Of a DNA stretch of 64,000 nt, positions 19,451 through 28,280 are shown in pieces (the stretch's first letter is position 1; every line of letters starts with the position of its first letter). The position numbers and the translations under genes were made by a program. The notes beneath the pieces were generated by a model. The model saw only the letters and a list, made by a program, of their open reading frames with translations. It searched no databases and was not told the origin of the DNA. Source of the DNA: Glaciecola sp. XM2 (GTDB lineage Bacteria; Pseudomonadota; Gammaproteobacteria; Enterobacterales; Alteromonadaceae); assembly GCF_018595715.1 (NCBI RefSeq), contig NZ_JAHEOJ010000019.1, forward strand, positions 124,001-188,000. The letters are read 5' to 3'.

Positions 19451-19554
19451 CTAGCCATCGTAGACATGATTTATATCAATAGTTTAGAACAAGAATTGCG
19501 CTAAGGTTATAGGCAGTAAAGCGTTTTTTTATTGGCTTATTTGAGGGTATTGTT

Positions 19555-19821
19555 GTGTCTGACGAAAGCATCATTCGACTGTTAAAAGTGATTATGGCAT
19601 GTGGGATCAGCCTGATTCTGCTAGGTGTATATTTTCATATGTTCAGTGAAACCATCGAAAATATGGGCGTTACCGGCATATTAATCAGTGCTTGCACAGT
19701 AGCGATAGGCATGATCATGTCGTTGCCCACCAAGATGTTTTTGACCTTTCTTCTCGTCAAGCGTGAGCACGAAAATGCAGAGCACGAGCGGGCGCTCAAA
19801 CAAAAGAAATCGGATGCATGA
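19555..19821 (+). CDS. Small two-helix membrane protein of unknown function
   Basis: An 88-residue protein starting at a GTG with GAGGG 10-11 bases upstream. Two hydrophobic helices (about residues 8-28 and 38-62) are followed by a charged, acidic-basic tail (KREHENAEHERALKQKK). I do not recognise a family. It lies 64 bases before the phosphatase gene and on the same strand, so the two may be cotranscribed. Codon use looks like a real gene, but function is unknown. Confidence 0.55.
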   Translation: MSDESIIRLLKVIMACGISLILLGVYFHMFSETIENMGVTGILISACTVAIGMIMSLPTKMFLTFLLVKREHENAEHERALKQKKSDA

Positions 19822-19885
19822 TTTTGGTAATTCACCTATAATTTTGCCACTTTTTATTCAACTAACGCAAGCATAAGGATTTAGT

Positions 19886-20356
19886 GTGGCGGAAAAAGAT
19901 AATCTCTCGGTATTGTTTGTCTGTTTAGGCAATATTTGTCGATCCCCGACGGCTGAAGGGGTATTTCTTAAAAAAGCAGAAAAAGTGGGTTTAGAAGTGG
20001 TGGTCGATTCTGCGGGCACCGCTGGCTATCATGTTGGTGCAGCCCCTGACAATCGTTCTCAAAATGTTGCCCAAAAACGCGGCTACGACCTGTCTAAACT
20101 CCAATGCCGCAAGGTCGAGCCGACGGATTTCGAGAACTTCGATCATGTTATCGCCATGGATAACGAAAACGTAGCTAACCTAAAGCAAATGTGCCCGCCT
20201 GAACTACATCACAAAATACGCTTGTTTATGTCCTATGCGCAAAGTGACTACCAGGAAGTGCCTGATCCGTATTATTCGGGCGCAAAAGGGTTTGAGCTTG
20301 TCTTAGACTTGATAGAACAGGCCGCTGACGGTTTGATACTGCAGTTGGTGAAATAA
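19886..20356 (+). CDS. Low-molecular-weight protein-tyrosine phosphatase
   Basis: Cytoplasmic phosphatase of the arsenate-reductase-like LMW-PTP fold, 156 residues. The P-loop CLGNICRS begins at Cys13 and ends at Arg19-Ser20, matching C(X)5R-S. The general-acid Asp is in VPDPYYSG at about residue 127. LMW-PTPs often oppose tyrosine kinases of exopolysaccharide export (Wzb/Wzc), but no kinase or polysaccharide gene adjoins it. The start is a GTG preceded by AAGGA. The btuC-like gene begins one base after its stop, so they probably form an operon. Confidence 0.9.
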   Translation: MAEKDNLSVLFVCLGNICRSPTAEGVFLKKAEKVGLEVVVDSAGTAGYHVGAAPDNRSQNVAQKRGYDLSKLQCRKVEPTDFENFDHVIAMDNENVANLKQMCPPELHHKIRLFMSYAQSDYQEVPDPYYSGAKGFELVLDLIEQAADGLILQLVK

Positions 20357-20357
20357 T

Positions 20358-21332
20358 TTGCATCAAGCAAACCGTTTTACTCTTATTTATTTGGGCGTTT
20401 TATGTGTTCTAGCAGGTGTGTATTTACTCCCACCATCCCTAACGTTTAATGAGCTAGAGCGCTATATTCTTGTGCATCTTAAACTGCCGGTTCTAATAAC
20501 TGCTATCACAGTAGGGGCAAGCATTGCAGCTGCATCAGCCGCCTTACAAGTATTATTACGCAATCCACTTGCCGACCCTGGCATCATCGGGATCAGCAGC
20601 GGTGCGAGTTTGTTTGCCGCTGCATTTATATTGTTATCGGGGACTTCTCTTGCAACCTTGGGCCTAAGCCCTGAATGGCAGATAAATGTCTATGCTTTAC
20701 CCGTTTTGTGTTTTGTTGGCGCCTTGCTGAGTAGCTTACTGATTTTTAAGCTGGCAAAATGGATGGGCGGTTCGATTAGCTCTGTCATTTTGTCGGGCAT
20801 CGCTATCTCAACGGTATGCAGTGCATTGGTAGGGTGGATGTTTTTAGTGGCGCCGCCAACGCAATTGCAAAGCCTCACTTTTTGGCTGATGGGCAGCCTT
20901 AACAACACCACATGGCTTACTTTAGCTGTCGCTGGACCGCTTGCATTAGTAGCAACTGCCTTTTTGTTAAGGTGCGCAGGTCCACTTAATCAAATGTATT
21001 TGGGAGAACAAACCGCTCAGTTAAGTGGTGTCGACGTAAAGCGTTTTAATAAAAGGATGCTTGTTTTAATTGCGTTGCTGGTTGGTATCAGCGTATCAAT
21101 AGCAGGTTCAATTGCATTTTTAGGGCTGCTGGTACCGCACTTTATTCGACGACTGCATGGTAACGACAATCGAATGGTCTTACTTTTAAGTGCTTTTGTG
21201 GGCGCCAGCGTGATGATAATGTGTGCCATCATCAATAGTCATTTTGCCAGTATCACCCTGCCTATTTCAATGCTGACCGCCACTATAGGCGCACCTCTGT
21301 TTATTTATGTGCTAAGTCGCAAAGCCTTTTAA
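20358..21332 (+). CDS. btuC: FecCD-family ABC transporter permease (BtuC-like)
   Basis: Inner-membrane permease of the iron-siderophore/vitamin B12 uptake family. It has about ten hydrophobic helices and the family motif LLRNPLADPGIIGISSGAS near residue 75, as well as FLGLLVPHFIRRLHGNDNR, which includes the ATPase-coupling region. The 324-residue length fits BtuC. The start TTG follows the phosphatase stop by one base. A matching ATPase lies at 23098-23856 beyond an inverted glpK; a substrate-binding protein is missing here. B12 rather than siderophore is inferred from the shape of the ATPase and the lack of iron genes, so the symbol is tentative. Confidence 0.78.
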   Translation: MHQANRFTLIYLGVLCVLAGVYLLPPSLTFNELERYILVHLKLPVLITAITVGASIAAASAALQVLLRNPLADPGIIGISSGASLFAAAFILLSGTSLATLGLSPEWQINVYALPVLCFVGALLSSLLIFKLAKWMGGSISSVILSGIAISTVCSALVGWMFLVAPPTQLQSLTFWLMGSLNNTTWLTLAVAGPLALVATAFLLRCAGPLNQMYLGEQTAQLSGVDVKRFNKRMLVLIALLVGISVSIAGSIAFLGLLVPHFIRRLHGNDNRMVLLLSAFVGASVMIMCAIINSHFASITLPISMLTATIGAPLFIYVLSRKAF

Positions 21333-21348
21333 ACGCTAACCTTTCGTT

Positions 21349-22839
21349 TTAATTCGAAAATGCCAAGGTTGCCGTGACCGCTTTTTGCCACTGTTTCAAG
21401 AGGGTTGCTCTCACCGTTTTGTCAATGCGGGGTGTAAATTGTTTATCTACTTGCTTGTGCGAGGCAATGTCGCCCATATTTTCATATATCCCGGTATGTA
21501 AACCGGCTAAATAAGCCGCACCTAGCGCGGTTGATTCCATAATTTTAGGGCGTTGTATGCGGATATCGAGGATATCGGCCAAAAACTGACACAACCAGTC
21601 ATTAGCGACCATGCCGCCGTCTACCCAAATATTACTAGATGCCATACCGTCATTTTGCATCGCTTTGAGTAAGTCATAGGTTTGGTAGCAAACCGCCTCA
21701 AGCGCAGCGCGCGCCAAGTGAGCCTGCGTAGTATCACGCGTCATACCGAATAAAGCACCACGGGCATTAGGGTCCCAGTGAGGCGCGCCAAGGCCTGCAA
21801 AACCAGGCACTAAAAACACACCGTGATCGTAAGACAAGCTTTGTGCCAGAGCTTGACTTTGTTTGGCGCTCTCTAGCACGCCTATGCCATCTCTTAGCCA
21901 CTGAACATTCGCTCCTGCAGTAAAAATAGCGCCTTCAAGGGCATAGGTTGTTTGGTTGTTGATTTGATACGCTATAGTAGTGAGTAGTTTATTTTCGGAG
22001 AAAACCGGTGTATTGCCGGTATTGAGCAAAGCAAAACATCCCGTTCCATAGGTCGACTTTAGTTCACCGGCTTTAAAACAACATTGTCCAAACAAGGCAG
22101 CCTGCTGGTCGCCAGCAATACCGGTGATAGGAATTGCGGCACCTAGTTCCGCTGGGTCGGTAATACCAAAGTCATCAGCACTGTTTTTGACTTCTGGTAA
22201 CATGGCTTTAGGCACGCGAAACAACGATAGCAAGTCGTCGTCCCATTCGCCCGTTTGAATATTATAAAGGTTGGTACGCGAGGCATTGGTTGCATCGGTA
22301 ACGTGTGCATGACCGCCGCTGAGATGCCAAGCAAGAAAGGTATCGATAGTGCCAAAGGCTAAATGCCCTTGTTCAGCCAAGGTTCTGGCGCCACTTACTT
22401 CGTCTAAGATCCAGCTGATCTTGGTAGCTGAAAAATAAGGGTCTAGCAAAAGCCCCGTTTTATTACGTACGGTTTCTAATTCAGATTTTAGCTCAGAGCA
22501 TAAAGCAGCCGTGCGTCGGTCTTGCCACACAATGGCGTTGTAAATGGGGGTGGCGCTACGTTTGTCCCATACAACGGTGGTTTCTCGCTGATTCGTAATA
22601 CCAATACAAGTGACCTTAACCCCAGCCTCTTTTGCGCTTTGTAGGACTTGCTGACACGATTGCAGTGTCGTGCGCCAAATCTCTGCTGGGTCATGCTCCA
22701 CCCAGCCATTCTCAGGATAGTATTGTGTAAACTCTTGCTGAGCGCTAGCCACTTGCGTGCCGTCTTTTAGAAACACAATGGCGCGGCTTGAAGTGGTGCC
22801 TTGGTCAATGGCGAGTATGCCAATTTTGTCGGTTTGCAT
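21349..22839 (-). CDS. glpK: Glycerol kinase
   Basis: Phosphorylates glycerol to sn-glycerol 3-phosphate with ATP. It belongs to the FGGY family, with the first-domain signature AIDQGTTSSRAIVF at the N-terminus, NQRETTVVWD, and the second-domain signature in WVDGGMVANDWLCQFLADIL. ATP-site segments include GITGIAGDQQAALFGQ. I place the start at 22839 (495 residues, typical); a GTG at 22866 would add nine residues. It sits on the opposite strand between btuC- and btuD-like genes, without glpF or glpD nearby. Confidence 0.95.
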   Translation of the reverse strand: MQTDKIGILAIDQGTTSSRAIVFLKDGTQVASAQQEFTQYYPENGWVEHDPAEIWRTTLQSCQQVLQSAKEAGVKVTCIGITNQRETTVVWDKRSATPIYNAIVWQDRRTAALCSELKSELETVRNKTGLLLDPYFSATKISWILDEVSGARTLAEQGHLAFGTIDTFLAWHLSGGHAHVTDATNASRTNLYNIQTGEWDDDLLSLFRVPKAMLPEVKNSADDFGITDPAELGAAIPITGIAGDQQAALFGQCCFKAGELKSTYGTGCFALLNTGNTPVFSENKLLTTIAYQINNQTTYALEGAIFTAGANVQWLRDGIGVLESAKQSQALAQSLSYDHGVFLVPGFAGLGAPHWDPNARGALFGMTRDTTQAHLARAALEAVCYQTYDLLKAMQNDGMASSNIWVDGGMVANDWLCQFLADILDIRIQRPKIMESTALGAAYLAGLHTGIYENMGDIASHKQVDKQFTPRIDKTVRATLLKQWQKAVTATLAFSN

Positions 22840-23097
22840 GTGATGTTTGTTCTTAAAATGATTCACCTAAAGCATCATTACACATTTTTTTGCTGGTGTT
22901 CAATGTTAATTCAAATGGCGTAAACCTCTGAATTAGGGAAACTTAGCTTGCTTTGCAGCGCGCTTATGATGCAATCACTCACGCATAAGACTTTACATCG
23001 ACAGGGCATGATCACATCATATGTGCCAGCGTTTAATTTAACGCTGTTGATGTTCTCCACGCTCATGCGGCTTCCCTTTTTTGCTGCGTGTTAACTA

Positions 23098-23856
23098 TTG
23101 AGGCCTGCGGTGCTATCACTTTCAAACATTACCTTAGACGCTCGATTACACGATGTGTCATTGCAAATGCAGCAAGGCCATTGGTGGATGCTGCTAGGCG
23201 CAAATGGCGCGGGGAAAAGTTCGTTGTTAAACCTTGTAGCAGGCATCGAGCATCAATATCACGGCGGTATTGCACTGAATAACGAATCTTTGCAGGCTCA
23301 TACGTTTGCCGAACTAGCGCGTGTAAGGTGTTTAGTTTCACAGGCTTACAGCAGTGCATTTTCAATCACCGTGAGTGAGTTATTACGTTTTTTTACATCT
23401 ATTGATGCCCTTCCCGCGCTAATTGAAAGCAAACTCGAGCTAAGCTTATTGTTGACTCATGACTTCGATAAGCTATCAGGGGGGGAAAAACAGCGCGTTC
23501 ACCTTGCGCGAAACTTAATGCAAGTGTGGCCAATGATAGAGCAGGGGAAAGCGCTTATTTTACTCGATGAGCCACTGCAGCAACTTGACGTAAAGCATCA
23601 ATTTGAAGTGCTGAGCCTGTTTGAAGCGCTGCGAGAAAAAGGCAATTTACTAGTAATGAGCCATCATGACGTGAATCAAGCCATGCACTATGCAACGCAC
23701 GCTTGTTTGCTCTCTCATGGACGTGTGATTGAAGCCGGTAAATCCTCTGATGTATTAACGCAATCAAACGTCGAAGGTTTGTATCAGCAGCGTTTTACCA
23801 AAATAAAGAGCGAAAATGGTGAAAAAAGCTATTTAATTGCCCAGCCAGACGCCTAA
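23098..23856 (+). CDS. btuD: ABC transporter ATP-binding protein (BtuD-like)
   Basis: ATPase subunit for a FecCD-type importer, 252 residues. Walker A is GANGAGKSS (about residue 34), the signature LSGGEKQRVHLARN, Walker B ILLDEPLQQLD and the switch His in MSHHDVNQAMHYA. The Q-loop is in VSQAYSSAFSITV. The compact shape matches BtuD. It probably works with the btuC-like permease 1.8 kb upstream, although glpK on the other strand separates them, so it needs its own promoter. The start may be TTG at 23098 or GTG at 23110. No cobalamin riboswitch was seen before it. Confidence 0.8.
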   Translation: MRPAVLSLSNITLDARLHDVSLQMQQGHWWMLLGANGAGKSSLLNLVAGIEHQYHGGIALNNESLQAHTFAELARVRCLVSQAYSSAFSITVSELLRFFTSIDALPALIESKLELSLLLTHDFDKLSGGEKQRVHLARNLMQVWPMIEQGKALILLDEPLQQLDVKHQFEVLSLFEALREKGNLLVMSHHDVNQAMHYATHACLLSHGRVIEAGKSSDVLTQSNVEGLYQQRFTKIKSENGEKSYLIAQPDA

Positions 23857-23972
23857 ACTCCGCAAATATGATATTCTCCCGAATATGAATGTGATGCTAG
23901 CCTGAACGATGACGAAAGTCTTTATTGGCGCATCATTACTAGGCAAAATATAACCGTACAAAAGGAACAAAA

Positions 23973-25322
23973 GTGAGTCAGTGGACCCCAGATAGTTGGC
24001 GCGAAAAACCCATCTTACAACAACCGCATTACAACGATCTCGCAGCTTTAAAAGAGGTAGAGGCGATAATTGCCAACTATCCTCCCCTTGTATTTGCAGA
24101 AGAGACTCGTCAACTCTACAAACAACTAGGTGAAGTGTGCCAAGGAAAGGGGTTTTTACTGCAAGGTGGTGATTGCGCTGAATCTTTTGATGAGTTCAAT
24201 GCCCCCAAAATACGCGATACCTTTAAAGTGATATTACAAATGGCTGTGGTCATGACTTTCGCCGGGCGCAGTCCCGTCACAAAAGTAGCTCGCATGGCTG
24301 GTCAATATGCAAAACCTCGCTCAGGTGACTTCGAGACTATCGATGGCGTCAGTTTGCCTTCATATCGCGGCGATATCATTAACAGTTTTGAGTTCACCAA
24401 AGAAGCAAGAGAGCCAGATCCGACGCGCATGCTAGATGCTTATCACAGAAGTGCGTCAACGCTGAATTTGCTGAGAGCCTTTGCACAAGGCGGTTTAGCA
24501 GATTTGCATCAGGTCAATCGATGGAACATGGCGTTTTTAGAAAACAACCCGCTTAAAGAACGCTATCAAGATTTGGCGACTCGCATTGAAGATACCTTAG
24601 GGTTTATGGACGTAATAGGCCTTAATAGTCAAAACACTTCTGCCTTGCATGAAACGTCTTTGTATACGTCACATGAGGCTTTGCTGCTCAATTATGAACA
24701 AGCATTAACGCGCATTGATACGCTTACGGGTTTGCCATACAACTGCTCGGCGCACATGCTCTGGATTGGTGAGCGCACACGTCAGCTTGACCACGCTCAT
24801 GTAGAGTTTTTCAAAGGTATCAACAACCCTATCGGGGTGAAAGTTGGGCCTACCATGCAAGAAGATGAATTAATTACATTGATTGATGCGCTTAACCCTG
24901 AAAACTCGCCCGGCCGTTTAACCCTTATCACCCGCATGGGCGCTGATAATCTTGCGCAGAACTTGCCTCGCTTGCTGCGTCGTGTCAAGCAAGAAGGGCG
25001 TAATGTTGTGTGGAGTTCAGATCCAATGCACGGCAATACTTTCAAGGCTTCAAGCGGTTATAAAACCCGTAACTTTGATGCAATCTTAAAAGAAATAAAG
25101 CAGTTCTTTGACGTGCATAGTGCGGAGGGCACCCATGCAGGTGGTATTCACCTAGAGATGACGGGTCAACACGTGACTGAATGCACGGGTGGGGCTTATC
25201 AAATCAGTGATGATGACTTAGCGCAAGCGTATAAAACTCAGTGCGACCCACGCTTAAATGCTGACCAAGTACTAGAAATGGCGTTTTTGGTTGCCGATCA
25301 TCTTAAACAAGCAAAAAGTTAG
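23973..25322 (+). CDS. Class II 3-deoxy-7-phosphoheptulonate (DAHP) synthase
   Basis: Catalyses the first step of the shikimate pathway: phosphoenolpyruvate plus erythrose 4-phosphate to DAHP. It is the plant/actinobacterial type II enzyme, with [13 protein letters not shown] at the N-terminus, [14 protein letters not shown] (metal-binding Cys), [31 protein letters not shown] (metal-binding His) and GGIHLEMTG near the C-terminus. At 449 residues it is normal for the class. The start is a GTG with AAAGGAAC upstream. It is a single-gene unit converging on a GGDEF gene. Many gammaproteobacteria have only class I AroFGH enzymes, so this may be a second isozyme. Confidence 0.93.
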   Translation: MSQWTPDSWREKPILQQPHYNDLAALKEVEAIIANYPPLVFAEETRQLYKQLGEVCQGKGFLLQGGDCAESFDEFNAPKIRDTFKVILQMAVVMTFAGRSPVTKVARMAGQYAKPRSGDFETIDGVSLPSYRGDIINSFEFTKEAREPDPTRMLDAYHRSASTLNLLRAFAQGGLADLHQVNRWNMAFLENNPLKERYQDLATRIEDTLGFMDVIGLNSQNTSALHETSLYTSHEALLLNYEQALTRIDTLTGLPYNCSAHMLWIGERTRQLDHAHVEFFKGINNPIGVKVGPTMQEDELITLIDALNPENSPGRLTLITRMGADNLAQNLPRLLRRVKQEGRNVVWSSDPMHGNTFKASSGYKTRNFDAILKEIKQFFDVHSAEGTHAGGIHLEMTGQHVTECTGGAYQISDDDLAQAYKTQCDPRLNADQVLEMAFLVADHLKQAKS

Positions 25323-25332
25323 GCTGAAAGTA

Positions 25333-26421
25333 TCAGCTTGACTCACAAATTCGATGTTGCGCCTTTGTGCTATACATCGCTAAATCTGAGCGTGTGCGCA
25401 GGGCGTCTGCTGTTTTCCCGTCATCCGGATAGATAGCCACGCCTACGCTGCCTCTTACATAAAGCTTAGTGCCGGCCGCATCGATCGGTTGTTTCCAGAC
25501 CTCTTCAATCCGCGCAACAATCGCATCTACTTCTTCTGCCGTCTGAAGTCCAGGTAGAACAAACAAAAACTCGTCCCCCCCTACACGACACGGGATATCA
25601 ATTTCACGCAATGCGCCTCGCATTCGCTTGGCGACTCTAGATAGCACCAAATCTCCCACGGTATGTCCATATTCGTCGTTAATTTGCTTAAAATTGTCTA
25701 AATCGACAAACACCGTGGCTACTTTTGTACCTTCCCGCGCGGCCACGCTGATTGCCTGAGATAGATGAGGCATCGATAAACGATTGCAGCAGTATCCGGT
25801 CATGCTGTCGGTGTTTGCTAATACTTCCATGTCCTGCTTGTTTTGCTCTATTTCATCGATTAAATCACTACAATATAGATAGCATTGTCTGGCGCTAATA
25901 AGGGTGAAAATACTCACTAGACTGGTCCCAACAGCGGCTATTGCCCAAGCGCTAAAGGTATTACTATAAGCATTTGGCTCAATAGCATAAGCGATGTTAC
26001 CGCCAATAAATAAATAGCCACAGCATAAGATGAATGCGCCATAGGCAAGCGCGTACGAAATAGCTGCGCGAAAGCCCCAGACCAAAGCAATAAGACCTGC
26101 GCAAAACGCTGAGAATGCGAAGGTACCACTTTGTAGTCCAAAAGACAGAGTGCCAGAAACAATCATTGAACTCAGTAGCGTAATAATAATGACAAGGTTG
26201 AGTTTAAAGTGGTTTTTATTGTGATTAAAAAAACACACGCTAACAATCAATGTAATCAAAATGTGATGTACAAAGATTGGCTGAAAACCGATGGAGAACC
26301 AGCGAGACAGGGAAATAGGCAAGCCTATTACGCAGACAATAAAAAAGCCAAGCACTAAATTACGCGTTAACTCTTGTTTAAAGCGCAACAATGAGGCTTC
26401 AAAAGCGGGGCTTTTTGACAA
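25333..26421 (-). CDS. Membrane-anchored diguanylate cyclase (GGDEF)
   Basis: Makes cyclic di-GMP. The N-terminal half (to about residue 185) contains some six hydrophobic segments in the manner of a membrane sensor; I do not recognise a named input domain. The GGDEF domain starts about residue 195 with NTDSMTGYCCNRLS, then VFVDLDNFKQINDEYGH, and has an intact GGDEF in CRVGGDEFLFVLPG. REID five residues before the motif fits the RxxD inhibitory site. At the start TGYCCNR differs from the common TGLxNR but the domain looks intact. It is monocistronic and convergent with the DAHP synthase gene. Confidence 0.88.
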   Translation of the reverse strand: MSKSPAFEASLLRFKQELTRNLVLGFFIVCVIGLPISLSRWFSIGFQPIFVHHILITLIVSVCFFNHNKNHFKLNLVIIITLLSSMIVSGTLSFGLQSGTFAFSAFCAGLIALVWGFRAAISYALAYGAFILCCGYLFIGGNIAYAIEPNAYSNTFSAWAIAAVGTSLVSIFTLISARQCYLYCSDLIDEIEQNKQDMEVLANTDSMTGYCCNRLSMPHLSQAISVAAREGTKVATVFVDLDNFKQINDEYGHTVGDLVLSRVAKRMRGALREIDIPCRVGGDEFLFVLPGLQTAEEVDAIVARIEEVWKQPIDAAGTKLYVRGSVGVAIYPDDGKTADALRTRSDLAMYSTKAQHRICESS

Positions 26422-26645
26422 TGTGTGCCTCCAGCAGTGTTAAATACACTACTAAAGTCTAGTGCTGTATTGGTTAAAAAACCAGCGGTTTTAGATAATA
26501 AGGCAGGATGAGGGACAAGTGCTTGTTCAATATTACTCGAACAATGGCATGTTGCTGCCTTTATGCATGTAGGTTAAAACGTGCGCATACATGCAAGAAA
26601 GCACTGCGGATATTGCAAAACTAACTATGGACGCATATAACAATG

Positions 26646-28103
26646 TCATTCACCATCTTTAGGCTGCGTACCCTTCGCTATTTCGAGCTGAGCCCTTACC
26701 TCTCGGGCTTTCTCTTCAGTAATCGGGTATTTCCATACCAGCAAGATAGCAAGGGCAGAACAGATCACTGGAACAACAATATCGTAAACACGCAGCATTA
26801 ATAGAGTGTAGTCGCTTTGTGCACCACCTAGGGCAACATCAAAGCCAGTTGCGTTGAGCAAAAAGCCTCCCGCTAACAACGCGGCTGCCATGCCAAGTTT
26901 AACTACCCACCAATAAATGGAGCCAAACATGCCTTCACGTCTTTCGTGAGTATTGAGCTCGTCTAAGTCACACACATCGGCGACCATCGAGCCCATGAGC
27001 GTAAACAAACCACCTAAGCCAAACGCAATGAAGGGTACTGGTACTAATAACAGCATCGGGTTTTCAGGGCTGTAGGTAGGCCACTTTAATAAATAGCCGA
27101 AGATAGAAAGCCCAATGGCAAAGAAAAACGCTTTTCGTTTTCCATACAAGGTAGAGACCTTAGTAACCGTGGCTATGGCGACAAAGGTTGCGACTGCGGC
27201 GAGGGTACCTGCTTTACCCGCATACTGAGAGCCTAAATCGGTATCACCGCCAAAAATGTAGTAGATGATGACGTATGATTGAAATGAGGCAATCATCATA
27301 AAACCATTAAAGATAAGGAACGTAGCACCAGCTAAATATAAAAATGGCTTAAATTGTACGGTGATCGCGAAACCTTTAAAAAAGTCTTTGACGCTCTCAG
27401 ATAGGGTTTTCGGTTGCTCGTTGCCTGTTTGTGGAAGGCCATAAGGTACGCGCTCTGGTTCGATCAGAAATATCGCTGGGAGTACACCTACACAAATTGT
27501 AAACGCTCCGATAATAATGGCGAGCCAGCCGGCGCCTTCAATCATGTTGTCGAACAGCTGATCGTTTTGCATGAACCACAAAAACCAGGGCGCGACGAAG
27601 TAAGCCAATTGCCCCATAAAATTCTGGGTAGCCATTAAGCGGGTGCGCTCATGGTAGTCTGGAGTCAGCTCATAGCCGAGGGCTACCCAAGGTGTTGCAA
27701 ACATGGTGTAGGCTAAATAAAAAATCATAGAGCCTGCTAAAAAGTACCAAAAATAAAATTGCTCAGACTTACCGTCTGGAAGTTGCCAAATAAGCGCAAA
27801 AATCAGTCCAGCGAGTATTGCGCCAAAAAATATGAAAGGGCGGCGGCGACCCCATTTGGTGCGAGTGTTATCGGAGATATACCCCATAAGTGGGTCGGTA
27901 ATGGCGTCGGTTAAACGTGGTAGCGAACTAAGCAAACCCACAAGCGCTGGGTTCATGCCTAAACCTAGATTAAACACAATCATCATACCGCCAATGGCCG
28001 CTCCCAACATATTGTTTATAAAGGCACCAAAGCCATAAATAATGCGCTTTGAAATAGGGACCTTATCTTGGGGCAAGGTTTCTTGATGAACGTGTGTTGA
28101 CAT
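26646..28103 (-). CDS. GPH-family (MFS) sugar/glycoside:cation symporter
   Basis: Twelve-helix inner-membrane carrier of 485 residues of the glycoside-pentoside-hexuronide family (MelB/XylP-like). Diagnostic features are YGFGAFINNMLG at the N-terminus, the loop DPLMGYISDNTRTKWGRRRPFI after the second helix, and the related DLDELNTHERREGMFGSIYWW in the second half. It likely imports an oligosaccharide or glycoside. Two LacI-type palindromes just upstream suggest sugar-controlled repression. A porin operon lies upstream, separated by a terminator; neither a LacI regulator nor a glycosidase is in the window, so the sugar is unknown. Confidence 0.87.
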   Translation of the reverse strand: MSTHVHQETLPQDKVPISKRIIYGFGAFINNMLGAAIGGMMIVFNLGLGMNPALVGLLSSLPRLTDAITDPLMGYISDNTRTKWGRRRPFIFFGAILAGLIFALIWQLPDGKSEQFYFWYFLAGSMIFYLAYTMFATPWVALGYELTPDYHERTRLMATQNFMGQLAYFVAPWFLWFMQNDQLFDNMIEGAGWLAIIIGAFTICVGVLPAIFLIEPERVPYGLPQTGNEQPKTLSESVKDFFKGFAITVQFKPFLYLAGATFLIFNGFMMIASFQSYVIIYYIFGGDTDLGSQYAGKAGTLAAVATFVAIATVTKVSTLYGKRKAFFFAIGLSIFGYLLKWPTYSPENPMLLLVPVPFIAFGLGGLFTLMGSMVADVCDLDELNTHERREGMFGSIYWWVVKLGMAAALLAGGFLLNATGFDVALGGAQSDYTLLMLRVYDIVVPVICSALAILLVWKYPITEEKAREVRAQLEIAKGTQPKDGE

Positions 28104-28120
28104 TTAGTGCTCTTTTCAAA

Positions 28121-28134
28121 TGAAAGCGTTTACA
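28121..28134. promoter_or_regulatory. LacI-family operator 1 upstream of the sugar symporter
   Basis: TGAAAGCGTTTACA matches the LacI-family pattern TGNAANCGNTTNCA at all fixed positions. It ends 18 bp upstream of the symporter start codon, where repressor binding would block transcription. Confidence 0.7.
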
Positions 28135-28142
28135 TTTCGTGT

Positions 28143-28156
28143 TGCTAACGTTAACA
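28143..28156. promoter_or_regulatory. LacI-family-like operator 2 upstream of the sugar symporter
   Basis: TGCTAACGTTAACA is a near-perfect palindrome with the central CG of LacI-type operators, though it differs from the strict pattern at two positions. Its centre is 22 bp from that of operator 1, two turns of the helix, so two dimers could bind on one face. Confidence 0.5.
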
Positions 28157-28203
28157 ATTTGTAAACAAATGGCAAGCATTAAATGCATTGGAGTGCTAAA
28201 AAT

Positions 28204-28237
28204 AAAAAAGCCGCCTCTTATTAAGGGGCGGCTTTTA
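28204..28237 (-). terminator. Rho-independent terminator after the porin operon
   Basis: AAAAGCCGCCTCTTA pairs with TAAGGGGCGGCTTTT with a single G-T pair, with T/A tracts on both ends. It lies about 45 nt beyond the porin stop on the minus strand and separates the porin operon from the symporter gene. Confidence 0.85.
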
Positions 28238-28280
28238 TGTGTGCAGCGATGCAATTATCGCCTAGGTGTTTCGCTTATCT

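Noticed and set aside
22867-23097. Cobalamin riboswitch before the btuD-like gene
   Set aside because: No conserved B12-box sequence was found by eye here or before the btuC-like gene.
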